DNA of 64,000 nt from Lachnospiraceae bacterium (GCA_009777715.1 WRLH01000006.1:62001-126000); one strand, 5' to 3'; positions 43,152 to 51,960 are shown, counted from the stretch's first letter. Notes: a model not told the origin generated them from the sequence alone. Made by a program: numbers and translations.

Positions 43152-43832
43152 ATGAATTATAAAAAATTTTTTACATTAAGCTTTGATGACGGAGTCGAGC
43201 ATGATAAACGGGTAATTGCCCTGATGAAAAAACACGGCTTAAGCGGTACATTTAACCTGAATGCGGGTATGCTTGGCCATAAGCCACGTCTTGCTAACAT
43301 CAGCCGCATACCAAAGGATGAAATCAAGCAGGTATATGAGGGTTTTGAGGTTGCTTCACACGGATATAATCATGAAGTTTTCCGTTTTTTATCGCAGAAA
43401 AAAACCGCGGAATCAATATCTAAAGATCTAAAGGAACTGTCAGGGCTTTTGGGTTATAACGTTGTCGGACACGCCTACCCATATGCAATGTATACCAAAA
43501 AAGCTGAAGCAAGCCTTCGCAAAAATGGCGTGATTTATGGGCGATGGGCGCTGGGCAAGGGTTCTTTTTGCTTTCCGGAAAATCCATTTAAATATATGCC
43601 GACCTGCTGGTTTAATGATAAGAATGTCTTTAATCTCATTGATGATTTCATAAAGGCTGAGCCAGAAGATGAGCATATGCTGTTTATGATGTGGGGCCAT
43701 GCTTATGAGCTAGAATACGGCGTTCGCCGATGTCCCGCGGAACAGCTTGAGCGTATTTTTTCAAGAATTGCCGGGCAGCCCGATATTGCATATTGCACGA
43801 ATAAAGAAGCCTTTGAATCCGTAAGCCTTTGA
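43152..43832 (+). CDS. Cytosolic polysaccharide deacetylase-like protein
   Basis: The 226-residue protein is a compact NodB-fold enzyme: LSFDDGVEHD at the start, SHGYNHE for the metal histidines and a WGHAYELEYG close to the end. Such short forms without signal peptide often sit in sugar-use operons and may act on oligosaccharides or amino sugars. The last codons and stop lie in a perfect 16-bp tandem repeat. Confidence 0.8.
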   Translation: MNYKKFFTLSFDDGVEHDKRVIALMKKHGLSGTFNLNAGMLGHKPRLANISRIPKDEIKQVYEGFEVASHGYNHEVFRFLSQKKTAESISKDLKELSGLLGYNVVGHAYPYAMYTKKAEASLRKNGVIYGRWALGKGSFCFPENPFKYMPTCWFNDKNVFNLIDDFIKAEPEDEHMLFMMWGHAYELEYGVRRCPAEQLERIFSRIAGQPDIAYCTNKEAFESVSL

Positions 43833-43872
43833 ATCCGTAAGCCTTTGAATCCGTAAGCCTTTGAATCCGTAA
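43809..43872. repeat. Four perfect copies of a 16-bp tandem repeat over a stop codon
   Basis: The unit GCCTTTGAATCCGTAA is repeated four times. The deacetylase stop codon lies in the second copy. A palindromic repeat follows two bases later. Confidence 0.97.
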
Positions 43873-43874
43873 GG

Positions 43875-44008
43875 GATTGCGGGTCAAGCCCGCAATGACA
43901 AGGGCGGGGGCAATGACCGGGGCAAGTGTTGAATCCCCACGGCGCGTCATTGCGACCCCACGCACGGCGTGCCGCACAGCGCGTCATTGCGGCCCACGAG
44001 CCGCAATC
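43875..44008. repeat. Cluster of palindromic repeats in both orientations
   Basis: A forward copy (43875-43899, GATTGCGGGTC...CCCGCAATGAC), a partial inverted copy (43946-43980) and a full inverted copy (43983-44008, GTCATTGCGG...CCGCAATC) fill the gap between the deacetylase and HPr-like genes and may act as a transcription end for both convergent genes. Confidence 0.85.
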
Positions 44009-44011
44009 TCA

Positions 44012-44239
44012 TCAGCAAGCCACGGCAAACTGCTTCATGAATGAATCAAATTCAGAATCAAAATCACTACAGGTGACAACCATAACATGACGCAAATCAA
44101 GGCCTAATACGCCAACAATCGACTTTGCGTCAACGATATAGCTGTTATAAGCGATGTCAATGTCAAAATCGCATTTCGATGCGGCATTGACAAAATCCCT
44201 GACCTGATTTACATTTAATTTTATTTTGTACTGTACCAT
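44012..44239 (-). CDS. HPr-like protein without the phospho-histidine
   Basis: The 75-residue protein has the HPr fold signature SIVGVLGLDLR but the N-terminal segment is LNVNQVRDFVNAASK with no His at the HPr position 15 and no serine-46 kinase site pattern, so it cannot pass phosphate as HPr does. It is likely a regulatory or decoy HPr. The ATG at 44239 lacks a strong site; GTG at 44248 next to AAAGGG is possible. A 20-bp palindrome lies about 70 bp upstream. Confidence 0.7.
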   Translation of the reverse strand: MVQYKIKLNVNQVRDFVNAASKCDFDIDIAYNSYIVDAKSIVGVLGLDLRHVMVVTCSDFDSEFDSFMKQFAVAC

Positions 44240-44306
44240 TGTGGACACCGGCCCTTTACAATTTATCCTTTATTTTGTGTAGATAGACTAACTTTAACAC
44301 TTTATA

Positions 44307-44326
44307 TAGTACTTTGTAAAGTACTA
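44307..44326. promoter_or_regulatory. 20-bp perfect palindrome upstream of the HPr-like gene
   Basis: TAGTACTTTGTAAAGTACTA is self-complementary apart from its GT centre, a typical shape for a regulator site. The gap 44249-44499 holds no ORF. Confidence 0.45.
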
Positions 44327-44499
44327 TTTTTGGTAATTTACATAGATTTTACACGTAAATTTATCTCTTTATACAAATCGGCTTGAATTTTTCCATTTTT
44401 TCCATAATTGCAAGCGGTTTTTAGGCATATTGCCAAAAGCATTAATAATAAATCTGTCCTTTGGCAACAACTTCCACAGCGAAAAATGTATTGGCATAA

Positions 44500-45303
44500 T
44501 TAAAAATTGTCATGCTTTAGTTGGGTAGAGTGACGCTCGTACTCTGTCATATACTCGCGGTATCTTAGCGGCATGATGTTTCTATGCAGTTTCGGATTTT
44601 TGCGTCCTTCTATTGCTATGGTATGAAAAAACATCGTGAAAAGTTCGCTGTAGATAGCCTCATTCTCTGAACAAGGCTGGTCAGCCGGATTAAATTTGAA
44701 GCCTTCGGCTTCCGTCACAACATACCATTTTTTCTGCTTCGGGTGCAACCCAAAGAGACCGCGGTTTTCATCATGGATGACAAAATTTTCCAGCGGCAAG
44801 CGGTCAGCAAAATGGGGCATTAAGAAAGTCAGGATATTATTCTTAGGCCCGATAGGGCTATACAAAATGCCGTTATCCATCTCTTTGAAGCGGATAAACC
44901 CAGTCAGAAGATGGGTCTCCCTGCCGCAGAACCGCGCAAGTTCAAATACTTTCAGCACATCGGGATTGGCGAGGTTATCCATGATGGCAGCCGGATTTTT
45001 CATTAAAAGCCCCTTAACAATCATTTTGTAAATTGCTTCCCCTTTGAGGCTGTCCGGTGAGGCCAAAGCCCGGCAGACTGACATATAACCATCAGAACCA
45101 AATTTCTGTCCAATCGTGCGGGCTACTTTCACGGCTTTGCCGGGGTCGGGAACGATATGGCGGTATTCGGCAAAAAGGCGCAGGTTCTCCTCTTCGCCAA
45201 CTTGGATATGGATTTCCTCATGGGGACGTTTCATTAAATATGCTTCATATATTCCCGTAAAAATCCCTTCTAAAGAATCCTCACAAATCAAATAAAGTTC
45301 CAT
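44500..45303 (-). CDS. TIGR03915-type putative DNA metabolism protein
   Basis: The 267-residue protein begins ELYLICEDSLEGIFTGIYEAY, the TIGR03915 start, and has the RFKEMDNGILYSPIGPKNNIL centre and RNPKLHRNIMPLRYREYMTE end. These proteins always sit next to the radical-SAM TIGR03916 protein and are thought to be part of a DNA repair or modification pair; the chemistry is not known. It is encoded 116 bp after the partner gene on the same strand. Confidence 0.85.
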   Translation of the reverse strand: MELYLICEDSLEGIFTGIYEAYLMKRPHEEIHIQVGEEENLRLFAEYRHIVPDPGKAVKVARTIGQKFGSDGYMSVCRALASPDSLKGEAIYKMIVKGLLMKNPAAIMDNLANPDVLKVFELARFCGRETHLLTGFIRFKEMDNGILYSPIGPKNNILTFLMPHFADRLPLENFVIHDENRGLFGLHPKQKKWYVVTEAEGFKFNPADQPCSENEAIYSELFTMFFHTIAIEGRKNPKLHRNIMPLRYREYMTEYERHSTQLKHDNF

Positions 45304-45369
45304 CTCCACCTCTTGTCATTTAAGACCCAGACCCGCAGATACTCTTTCTAGTCATTGCTGATATATTCT

Positions 45370-45395
45370 GTCATTGCGGGCCCAGACCCGCAATC
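45370..45395. repeat. Inverted copy of the palindromic repeat
   Basis: GTCATTGCGGGC...CCGCAATC, between the TIGR03915 and radical-SAM genes. A degenerate relative with CCAGACCCGC lies just left (about 45325-45355). Confidence 0.85.
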
Positions 45396-45418
45396 TATTG
45401 CAGACCTGCCCATAACCC

Positions 45419-46780
45419 CTACAGCTGCCCCAGCACGACACTTTGACCATCATAAAGCTGGCGGGCCATGATTTCCGGGGGCTGAAAATTCATATCATCA
45501 AATAATGACAGCTGTTTGAAAGTAATTCCGTCCCGGTCGAAAGGAAGCCTTTCTTTTACTGTCAGGAGATTCCTGGTAATATAATCCTCTTCAATGCGGG
45601 TATTGTACATCATTTTGCCGCTACAGGTAATAAAATAAAGTGCCCTTTTCAAAACGACGCCAATTTTCTTTAGGTCTTCAAACCTAAGCGCCCCATTCCT
45701 CCGCGCGCGGACAATCCGCTTGGCGCTAGTTGTACCAATGCCGGGTACACGCAGAATCGTATCATAATCAGCACGGTTAATCTCGATCGGAAACCTTTCA
45801 AGATGGCGCAGAGCCCAATCTGCTTTGGGATCAAGCAGGATATTGAAATTCGGCTTTTCCTCGCTTAATAGCTCGGCTGCTTGAAAGCCATAAAAACGCA
45901 GCAGCCAATCCGCTTGATAAAGGCGATGCTCACGCAGAAGCGGCGGCCCGCCCGGCAAAGCCGGCAATAAACTATCTTCAACCGTATTAATGTAAGCGGA
46001 ATAATATACGCGCTTTAGCTTGAATTTCTGGTAAAGGTTTTCCGCAACGTTGATAATTTGATAATCATTTTCGGGAGTTGCGCCAATAATCATCTGCGTT
46101 GACTGGCCGCCCGGCACAAAAGCAGGGGCATTACGGTAAGTGACCAGTTCATTCTTGCTCTGTTCAATGCCCTGCTGGATCTGACGCATTGGGGCAAGGA
46201 TAGTTTTGCGATGTTTGTTCGGGGCAAGCGTTTCTAGTCCTTGGGCAGTCGGGAGTTCAAGATTGACACTGATACGGTCAGTTATCAGCCCCAATTTCTG
46301 AATAATATCAGGGTGGGTGCCGGGAATACATTTCACATGGATATAACCTTGGAATAAATGCTGATTCCGAAGCTTTGATATCGCTTGGTAAATCAATTCC
46401 ATTGTGTAATCAGGGCTATTAATGATACCGGAACTAAGAAACAAACCTTCAATATAATTGCGGCGGTAAAATTCGATGACTAGGCTGCATATCTCATCGG
46501 GGGTAAAAGAAGCCCGCGGTACGTCATTGGTGCGGCGGTTGGCACAATATTTGCAATCGTAAACACATTCATTGGTAAAGAGAATCTTCAACAGGGAAAT
46601 GCAGCGGCCATCGGCACTAAAGCTATGGCAGATACCGCAAGCGGCTGAATTTCCGATTCCGTTTCCATTATTCTTTCGTTCGACTCCGCTTGACGCGCAG
46701 GACACATCGTATTTCGCCGCGTCGGCTAAAATACTTAATTTGTCCATCATCGGCATTTCTTCGCTGATTCTAATTTGCAT
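45419..46780 (-). CDS. Radical-SAM putative DNA repair protein (TIGR03916 type)
   Basis: The 453-residue enzyme carries the cluster motif CVYDCKYC (Cys72, Cys76, Cys79), an extra Cys-rich N-terminal stretch (CGICHSF...GRC), and a C-terminal helix-hairpin-helix (LRVPGIGTTSAKRIV) that should bind DNA. The family is linked to uracil-glycosylase-like or base repair in clostridia, with no assigned reaction. A LexA-type promoter precedes it (46802-46864) and the TIGR03915 partner follows. Confidence 0.9.
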   Translation of the reverse strand: MQIRISEEMPMMDKLSILADAAKYDVSCASSGVERKNNGNGIGNSAACGICHSFSADGRCISLLKILFTNECVYDCKYCANRRTNDVPRASFTPDEICSLVIEFYRRNYIEGLFLSSGIINSPDYTMELIYQAISKLRNQHLFQGYIHVKCIPGTHPDIIQKLGLITDRISVNLELPTAQGLETLAPNKHRKTILAPMRQIQQGIEQSKNELVTYRNAPAFVPGGQSTQMIIGATPENDYQIINVAENLYQKFKLKRVYYSAYINTVEDSLLPALPGGPPLLREHRLYQADWLLRFYGFQAAELLSEEKPNFNILLDPKADWALRHLERFPIEINRADYDTILRVPGIGTTSAKRIVRARRNGALRFEDLKKIGVVLKRALYFITCSGKMMYNTRIEEDYITRNLLTVKERLPFDRDGITFKQLSLFDDMNFQPPEIMARQLYDGQSVVLGQL

Positions 46781-46801
46781 TATAAATCCCTCAAATAAAA
46801 A

Positions 46802-46864
46802 AGATGGTATTATCTACCATCTATTTTACCGAACGTTTATTCGATTGTCAAGAACGTATATTCT
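46802..46864 (-). promoter_or_regulatory. SOS promoter with two LexA boxes, overlapping a terminator hairpin
   Basis: On the minus strand TTGACA (46846-46851) and TAAAAT (46823-46828) are 17 bases apart. LexA/DinR-like boxes CGAACGTTTATTCG (46830-46843) and AGAACGTATATTCT (46851-46864) overlap the spacer and -35; each differs by one or two bases from CGAAC-N4-GTTCG. The hairpin AGATGGTA-TTATC-TACCATCT (46802-46822), T-tailed on the minus strand, ends the chemoreceptor transcript just below. Confidence 0.72.
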
Positions 46865-48849
46865 TATTTCAACTTCATCGTCTCAAAAACTCGGTTAAGT
46901 GTTGTGGCCTGGGCTGACATTTCTTCTGATGCGGAAGCAGATTCGTGGGAAACTGCTGCCGTTTCTTCCGCTAACTCTGCGTTGGCATGAATACTGGCAG
47001 AAATTTTTTCGACGGCTGCATCAACTTCACTGACGGTTGCCTCTTGGTGCTTTAATGATTCACTGATTTCTTGGCTGATAATCATTATTTCGTCCGCTTT
47101 TTCCGATACTGCTTCAAGATTCTGCCTCGTTTCACCCATAATCTCAATCCCATTGTTTACTTGAACCGTACTATTATGGATTAGCTGTGCTGTTTCATGG
47201 GCGGCTTCAGCACTCATCGCCGCCAGCTTGCTTACTTCCTCGGCGACAACGGCGAATCCCCGTCCCGCTTCCCCGGCGCGGGCGGCTTCTATTGCTGCGT
47301 TTAAGGCCAGCAGATTCGTTTGCGAAGCAATATCATCAATAGATTGGATGACGTTTTGAATACTTTGTGAGCTTTTATTAATTGCATCCATTGAATCCAT
47401 TAACCGATTCATTGACTCGGTTGATTTTGCTAATAAAACTCCCGACTCTGACACGCTATGTGCGGATTTTTGTGAGCGAACAGCATTTTCTTCTACTTTA
47501 CCCCGTACTTCCGTCACGAATGCCGAAAGATCCTTAACAGCTACTGTCTGCTCAGTTGATGCGGCCGCCAAATCATTTGAACCCTGTGACAATTCTTGCG
47601 AGCCAACAGAAATGCGGTGGGCTGTCGAAGCAATCGTTACTGAAGTATTGTGGACTTCCGTAAAGACACTATTTAATTGATTAAGCATTTTTGCTATCGC
47701 TATGCCTGGACGGTCTTCTGCTCCGCGTGGTTCGACTTTGAATGAGAAATCGCCGCCGGAAATCCGTTCCAAATAATCTGTTTGCTGATTATTAAACTGC
47801 TCCATGCTATGGAAAGAGTCAGCCAATAAGGCAATTTCTCCATAATAATTTCCTTTTAAGGTTTTGACATGGGCCCCAGCTGCCAGATTATTAGCTGCTT
47901 CGGTGACGTCATTGATTGGGTTAATGATCATATCTTTTATGGCGGCGGAATTAAGGGCAAAGGTCAGGCCAAACATCAAGGCAAATATTAAAACAGCAAC
48001 TCCGACCATAATATATATCGGAGCATTAACTATCCTAGCCGGGATAAATGTATACAATATCCAATCATTAGTGACTCGATTCGCAGTATAATACTCTCCA
48101 CGGATAGTTACCGTTTTATCACCGATATTCCGCAAATTTTTGAATAATCCATTATCCACTTCATAGATATTTTGGAAAATCGTTTCTTCATCAGCATCCA
48201 AATAAGGCATATAGGCGTTATTATGATGAACGATGATATTTCCGTTAGCATCAGTAAGGAATGCGCCGCTGCCTGAACCGATATTGCTTTCAGAAACTAT
48301 TTTTGCCACTGTTGAAATAAATACATCGGCCGCAACTACTGCTGCTATTTTTCCTTCATTCATAATCGCTCTTGATATCGATATGATAAATTCATTAGTT
48401 GTTGCATCCATGTAAATATCGGTGATTACTGCATTATTCGGTGCTGCCGCTGCCGGTTTGTACCAATCACGCTCGTATGCTTGCCATTCACTATAATCCG
48501 GTTCCCATTCATCACTAAAAATCCCTGTCCCGTCCGGATAACCTATATAAATACAGTAAAAATCCGCTACATTATTCTCATGGTTTATCATGAAATCGAG
48601 AATCTCGTCCGGAGTCATTTCCGGTGTTTTTGAATAACTGGCGGCAACAGCATTCACATAGTATACTTGCTCCATTAACCAAGTATTTATTTGCTCTGCG
48701 CTATGCGCTGTCTGCGACTTTATCCGCCCCTGAGCCTGTTGATGGATAGATGAACCGCCGATAATGCTTCCGGTCAAAGTAATAATTGACATTCCTATCG
48801 CCGATGTGATTAATATCCGCGACAAAATACGGCTACTGATACTCTTCAT
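46864..48849 (-). CDS. Methyl-accepting chemotaxis protein with dCache-type sensor
   Basis: A 661-residue chemoreceptor with two membrane helices (about residues 10-30 and 270-295). The extracellular part (about 35-265) shows a dCache pattern ([51 protein letters not shown]), likely binding small metabolites such as amino or organic acids. HAMP and signalling domain ([23 protein letters not shown]) follow. The ATG at 48849 has AAAGG upstream; the stop base pair overlaps the LexA box of the next gene. Confidence 0.9.
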   Translation of the reverse strand: MKSISSRILSRILITSAIGMSIITLTGSIIGGSSIHQQAQGRIKSQTAHSAEQINTWLMEQVYYVNAVAASYSKTPEMTPDEILDFMINHENNVADFYCIYIGYPDGTGIFSDEWEPDYSEWQAYERDWYKPAAAAPNNAVITDIYMDATTNEFIISISRAIMNEGKIAAVVAADVFISTVAKIVSESNIGSGSGAFLTDANGNIIVHHNNAYMPYLDADEETIFQNIYEVDNGLFKNLRNIGDKTVTIRGEYYTANRVTNDWILYTFIPARIVNAPIYIMVGVAVLIFALMFGLTFALNSAAIKDMIINPINDVTEAANNLAAGAHVKTLKGNYYGEIALLADSFHSMEQFNNQQTDYLERISGGDFSFKVEPRGAEDRPGIAIAKMLNQLNSVFTEVHNTSVTIASTAHRISVGSQELSQGSNDLAAASTEQTVAVKDLSAFVTEVRGKVEENAVRSQKSAHSVSESGVLLAKSTESMNRLMDSMDAINKSSQSIQNVIQSIDDIASQTNLLALNAAIEAARAGEAGRGFAVVAEEVSKLAAMSAEAAHETAQLIHNSTVQVNNGIEIMGETRQNLEAVSEKADEIMIISQEISESLKHQEATVSEVDAAVEKISASIHANAELAEETAAVSHESASASEEMSAQATTLNRVFETMKLK

Positions 48850-48906
48850 TAAATAACCACGCCTTTCCAAAAGCTGCAAACTTTGGGCCGATAGGCACAA
48901 ATTTGC

Positions 48907-48927
48907 AAACGAATCATAGATTCGTTT
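48907..48927. promoter_or_regulatory. Perfect 9-bp inverted repeat upstream of the chemoreceptor
   Basis: AAACGAATC-ATA-GATTCGTTT lies 58 bp upstream of the chosen start and could be an operator or a 5'-UTR hairpin. Confidence 0.35.
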
Positions 48928-49078
48928 TAATCTCCCTCATTTCGCAATAACTAAATTAGACATCCGCAAAAATTGCTTCTGCGTTTGCCTTGATTTTAAT
49001 ATATATTATTTCACCGTTATTAGTCAAGTTTTTTTGACAAGATTACTGAATTATTGTACATTGATTTTGGAGGCAAAT

Positions 49079-49939
49079 ATGGATTGCAAAAAAGGAAAAT
49101 GGGCAAAGGAAATACTAGAGTTACAACATGATAATGGATCTTGGGGCAAAGTTTTTCATACTTTATCAAATCCTACTTCAAAACAGCCTTTAACAACGGA
49201 ACAAGCACTAAGAAGATTGGAGATTTTGGGATTTACAATAGAAGATAAACCAATTAAAAAAGCTGTAAAATATATGAATGATTGCTTAATTGGAAAAGAT
49301 AACATCCCAGACCCTAAAGAGAAAACACATAGACCATGGAATAAATATGTAGAATTAATGTTATCTACATGGATAAGAGTTTTCACAACGGACAATGAAA
49401 TAGCAAACAATATCGCAAGAGATTGGAGTGGAATAATAAATAATGCTTTTGCTAATGGATATTATGATCATAATCTTTATGTAAGCAAATTTGAAGATTT
49501 CTTAGGAATGAAAATAAACCCAAAAGCACCCAGATGGAATGATTTTGCTAGTTTTTACACAGTATCATTATTGACAAATGAACTGGATCGGAAAATCGAA
49601 TCACAATACTTTAAGTATATATTGGAACATGGTGCTGGAATATATTACGTTTACCCTAATAAATTGTCAGAAGTTCCAAGCGTATTTTGTTCAAAGCAAA
49701 CAACTTATTATTTAAGAGCCATCGAATTATTAGCAAAATATAGTAATCCAGAGTGTAAAAACCAATTAAAATTCGTAGTAAAATGGTTGAGGGATAATAT
49801 GAAAATAAATAAAGAATGGGATTTAGGCAAAGATTCAAAAGACGGGATATTATTTCCACTATCTGATTCTTGGAAATTTGATGAAAATCGAATAAAAGAT
49901 TGCACATATAGGATAAAAACTTTATTAGAAAAAATATAA
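49079..49939 (+). CDS. Orphan protein with terpenoid-cyclase-like toroid repeats
   Basis: The 286-residue protein has no signal peptide and no membrane helix. Its repeats (ILELQHDNGSWGK, ... NIARDWSGIINNAFANGYYDHN) resemble the alpha/alpha-toroid units of squalene/terpene cyclases and prenyltransferases (GSWG near the start is a QW-like motif), but no DxDD is seen. The gene is noticeably AT-richer than its neighbours and opposite in direction, which suggests recent gain. Strong GGAGG site before ATG; function unknown. Confidence 0.6.
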   Translation: MDCKKGKWAKEILELQHDNGSWGKVFHTLSNPTSKQPLTTEQALRRLEILGFTIEDKPIKKAVKYMNDCLIGKDNIPDPKEKTHRPWNKYVELMLSTWIRVFTTDNEIANNIARDWSGIINNAFANGYYDHNLYVSKFEDFLGMKINPKAPRWNDFASFYTVSLLTNELDRKIESQYFKYILEHGAGIYYVYPNKLSEVPSVFCSKQTTYYLRAIELLAKYSNPECKNQLKFVVKWLRDNMKINKEWDLGKDSKDGILFPLSDSWKFDENRIKDCTYRIKTLLEKI

Positions 49940-49984
49940 AAGCAAATTGCACCGCCATGAATTCTGGCAAAAGACGATCCAAAA

Positions 49985-50707
49985 CTAATCCCGCCACGGC
50001 TTTTTGCCGTCAAGCCAACCGTTTTCTTGCCAATGCAAATAATCCTTAGTCCGCTCACGCCCTGCTTCTCTTTCGGATTTATCAATCATTTTCTGGGCCG
50101 TTTTCATAATGAAAAACAAGAAGCAGATTTTAAAGCGCGGCTTGACATTAGTTCGTGATTTTACTCTTTTTGCAATTCTCTCGCACCTCGATTTTACCGC
50201 CGCTTTTATTTTATCGCTGACGAGTTCCCATTTCGGCTGAAAAAGCGCCTTCTTAACGATATATGTCCGGGCAATGCCCCAAAAATCAAGACTGTCTTTT
50301 ATGTCGCGAGCTGTTTTACCCATGCCCTGCCCGATTGCGTTAGTGATGATAACTGCTTGCTTACGGAACATCGGTTTTTCAGGCGAGTGTGCCATCCATT
50401 TACTGCCGTAATGGTCGAGCAAAGCTTTCACTTGCCCTGTGGCGTGGAAAACGTAAGTCGGGGAAGCGAACACAATTAAGTCCGCTGATAAAATGCTCTC
50501 CCAAATCGGAATGGTGTAATTTTTATGAGGGCAAACGCTGATGTCATGGAAAAAACACGCCTTGCAGCCCGTGCAAAACTCCGGGCAATCACGAGGAAGA
50601 TAATGCTCAGTTATCTCGTGGCCTTCACCCATTGCAGACAAAAATATTTCTTTCATCGCAAAGGTGCAGCCTTTTTGTTCCGTGCCGTTAATGACAATTA
50701 TCTTCAT
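49985..50707 (-). CDS. Flavodoxin-like NAD(P)H-dependent FMN reductase
   Basis: The 240-residue protein opens with KIIVINGTEQKGCT, the FMN-binding loop of the flavodoxin-fold reductase group, and has a cysteine cluster CPEFCTGCKACFFHDISVCP (about 40-60) that could hold an iron-sulphur cluster. GKTARDIKDSLDFWG is a further family block. It probably transfers electrons or reduces quinones or metals. The AAAGGA site stands before ATG; the C-terminal region (from about residue 170) is basic. Confidence 0.8.
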   Translation of the reverse strand: MKIIVINGTEQKGCTFAMKEIFLSAMGEGHEITEHYLPRDCPEFCTGCKACFFHDISVCPHKNYTIPIWESILSADLIVFASPTYVFHATGQVKALLDHYGSKWMAHSPEKPMFRKQAVIITNAIGQGMGKTARDIKDSLDFWGIARTYIVKKALFQPKWELVSDKIKAAVKSRCERIAKRVKSRTNVKPRFKICFLFFIMKTAQKMIDKSEREAGRERTKDYLHWQENGWLDGKKPWRD

Positions 50708-50743
50708 CGGCGTTCCTTTCTGTTATTTTGCTTATTTTATTTA

Positions 50744-51283
50744 CTACTCTTCGTTTCCTGTTACCACCGCAATCTGGCACATTTTCATTGTCAGCAGGGC
50801 AGCGTCATGGCTTTCTTTTGTTACGCCAGCACAGCATGAGGCATCAACTTTAATCATCGCTTCCGGCATTTTTGTTTTTAGCAATAAGGCATTCGTCACA
50901 ACACAGATGTCGGTGCAAAGGCCAACCAGCTCTATTTCTAGTTCCTGCTCATGGTTATATAAATTTAAAATATGGTCTGCCAAAGCCAGCGAACCAAAAG
51001 TCGGTTTTTCTATTTTGACCGAGTCGGTCAATAATTCTTTGATCCGCTCATTAAGCTCCCAGCCTGAAGTTCCACGGATACAATGCTCAACTGGCAAATT
51101 TTTCCCCTCAGCAGTTTCCAGATAGTTGGCTGAATGTGTATCAAGCGTGGCAAAAACATCTTCGGGGCGGTATTTTCTTATTTTGGCGGCAACTTTGTCA
51201 ACGATAAGCTCTGCTTCCTTTGTCCCTAATGAACCACTGATGAAATCGTTTTGCATATCAACGACAACTAATATTTTTTTCAT
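50744..51283 (-). CDS. Isochorismatase-family cysteine hydrolase (nicotinamidase-like)
   Basis: The 179-residue enzyme has the triad D9 (VVDMQNDF), K93 and C127 (GLCTDICV). The LVDTHS/DTHSANY metal-type segment (about 48-54) resembles nicotinamidase, so the likely product is nicotinic acid, but related amidases are possible. It stands directly upstream of the flavodoxin-like gene on the same strand. Confidence 0.82.
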   Translation of the reverse strand: MKKILVVVDMQNDFISGSLGTKEAELIVDKVAAKIRKYRPEDVFATLDTHSANYLETAEGKNLPVEHCIRGTSGWELNERIKELLTDSVKIEKPTFGSLALADHILNLYNHEQELEIELVGLCTDICVVTNALLLKTKMPEAMIKVDASCCAGVTKESHDAALLTMKMCQIAVVTGNEE

Positions 51284-51320
51284 TTTGAATTTCCTCCCTG
51301 TCCGCTAATGCTTAATTCCT

Positions 51321-51357
51321 AAAAACGGCGCATATAGCTGTTAAAGCTATCGCGCCG
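51321..51357 (-). terminator. Strong hairpin after the 51394-51960 gene
   Basis: On the minus strand CGGCGCGATAGCT...AGCTATATGCGCCG is followed by TTTTT. It lies 37 bp after the stop codon. Confidence 0.88.
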
Positions 51358-51393
51358 AAATTGCTTTGATAATATTGGGGGTTTTATTCGCGG

Positions 51394-51960
51394 TTATAGT
51401 CCCATCGCCATCGCATAGGCGTCAGTTGCCCTTTGCATTTGGACGATATTTGCTGGTTGATTTGCTTGGTTCGCATCCATAAGCTGGTCGGCGACTGTTG
51501 TTTCCTCTGACCTTGCTTCGGCATAATCAATGGCTGCATTGGAATATGGCACATCCAAGGCATCCGGGATCACATTACTAAAAGCAGTTCCCCCAGTTAA
51601 TTCATTGCCGGAAACAGGGGTTTCAAGCTGAAAGTTCACAACTGGGTTTCCGGTCATGCCCTCCCTTGAAAATGAGCTGACCGCACCGTCTTCGGTTACT
51701 GTTGCCGAAAATGCCGCTTCTTCATCACGCATGACCCGGGCGGCATTCTGCTGGGAGCGTGACATCTGCTCGCCAATGATATCAGCAAAATTCGCTGATT
51801 CGCCGGGCCGCAATTGATTAGTATTCTCTACCAGTCCAGAGTAATCAATTGTTTCGGCGTTTATATCGCTGGGAATTGCGTTAACCCTGTTCATGCTGGC
51901 AGCATTAACTTGATTCGTATTATAGATAAAAGGCTCTAGCCCTACAGCACCTATTTGCAT
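51394..51960 (-). CDS. Hypothetical protein
   Basis: A 188-residue acidic, soluble protein without signal peptide, starting MQIGAVGLEPFIYNTN. It is rich in Asn, Ala and Gln, and its final QRATDAYAMAMGL could be a helix. I do not know the family; similar short proteins are seen near flagellar genes of clostridia, but that is recollection. A good AGAAAGGAG site and a terminator make it a real gene. Confidence 0.55.
   Translation of the reverse strand: MQIGAVGLEPFIYNTNQVNAASMNRVNAIPSDINAETIDYSGLVENTNQLRPGESANFADIIGEQMSRSQQNAARVMRDEEAAFSATVTEDGAVSSFSREGMTGNPVVNFQLETPVSGNELTGGTAFSNVIPDALDVPYSNAAIDYAEARSEETTVADQLMDANQANQPANIVQMQRATDAYAMAMGL

Noticed and set aside
48890-48897. GCCGATAG, like a sigma-D -10 box
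   Set aside because: It reads on the plus strand, away from the chemoreceptor gene, and no matching TAAA is placed correctly.
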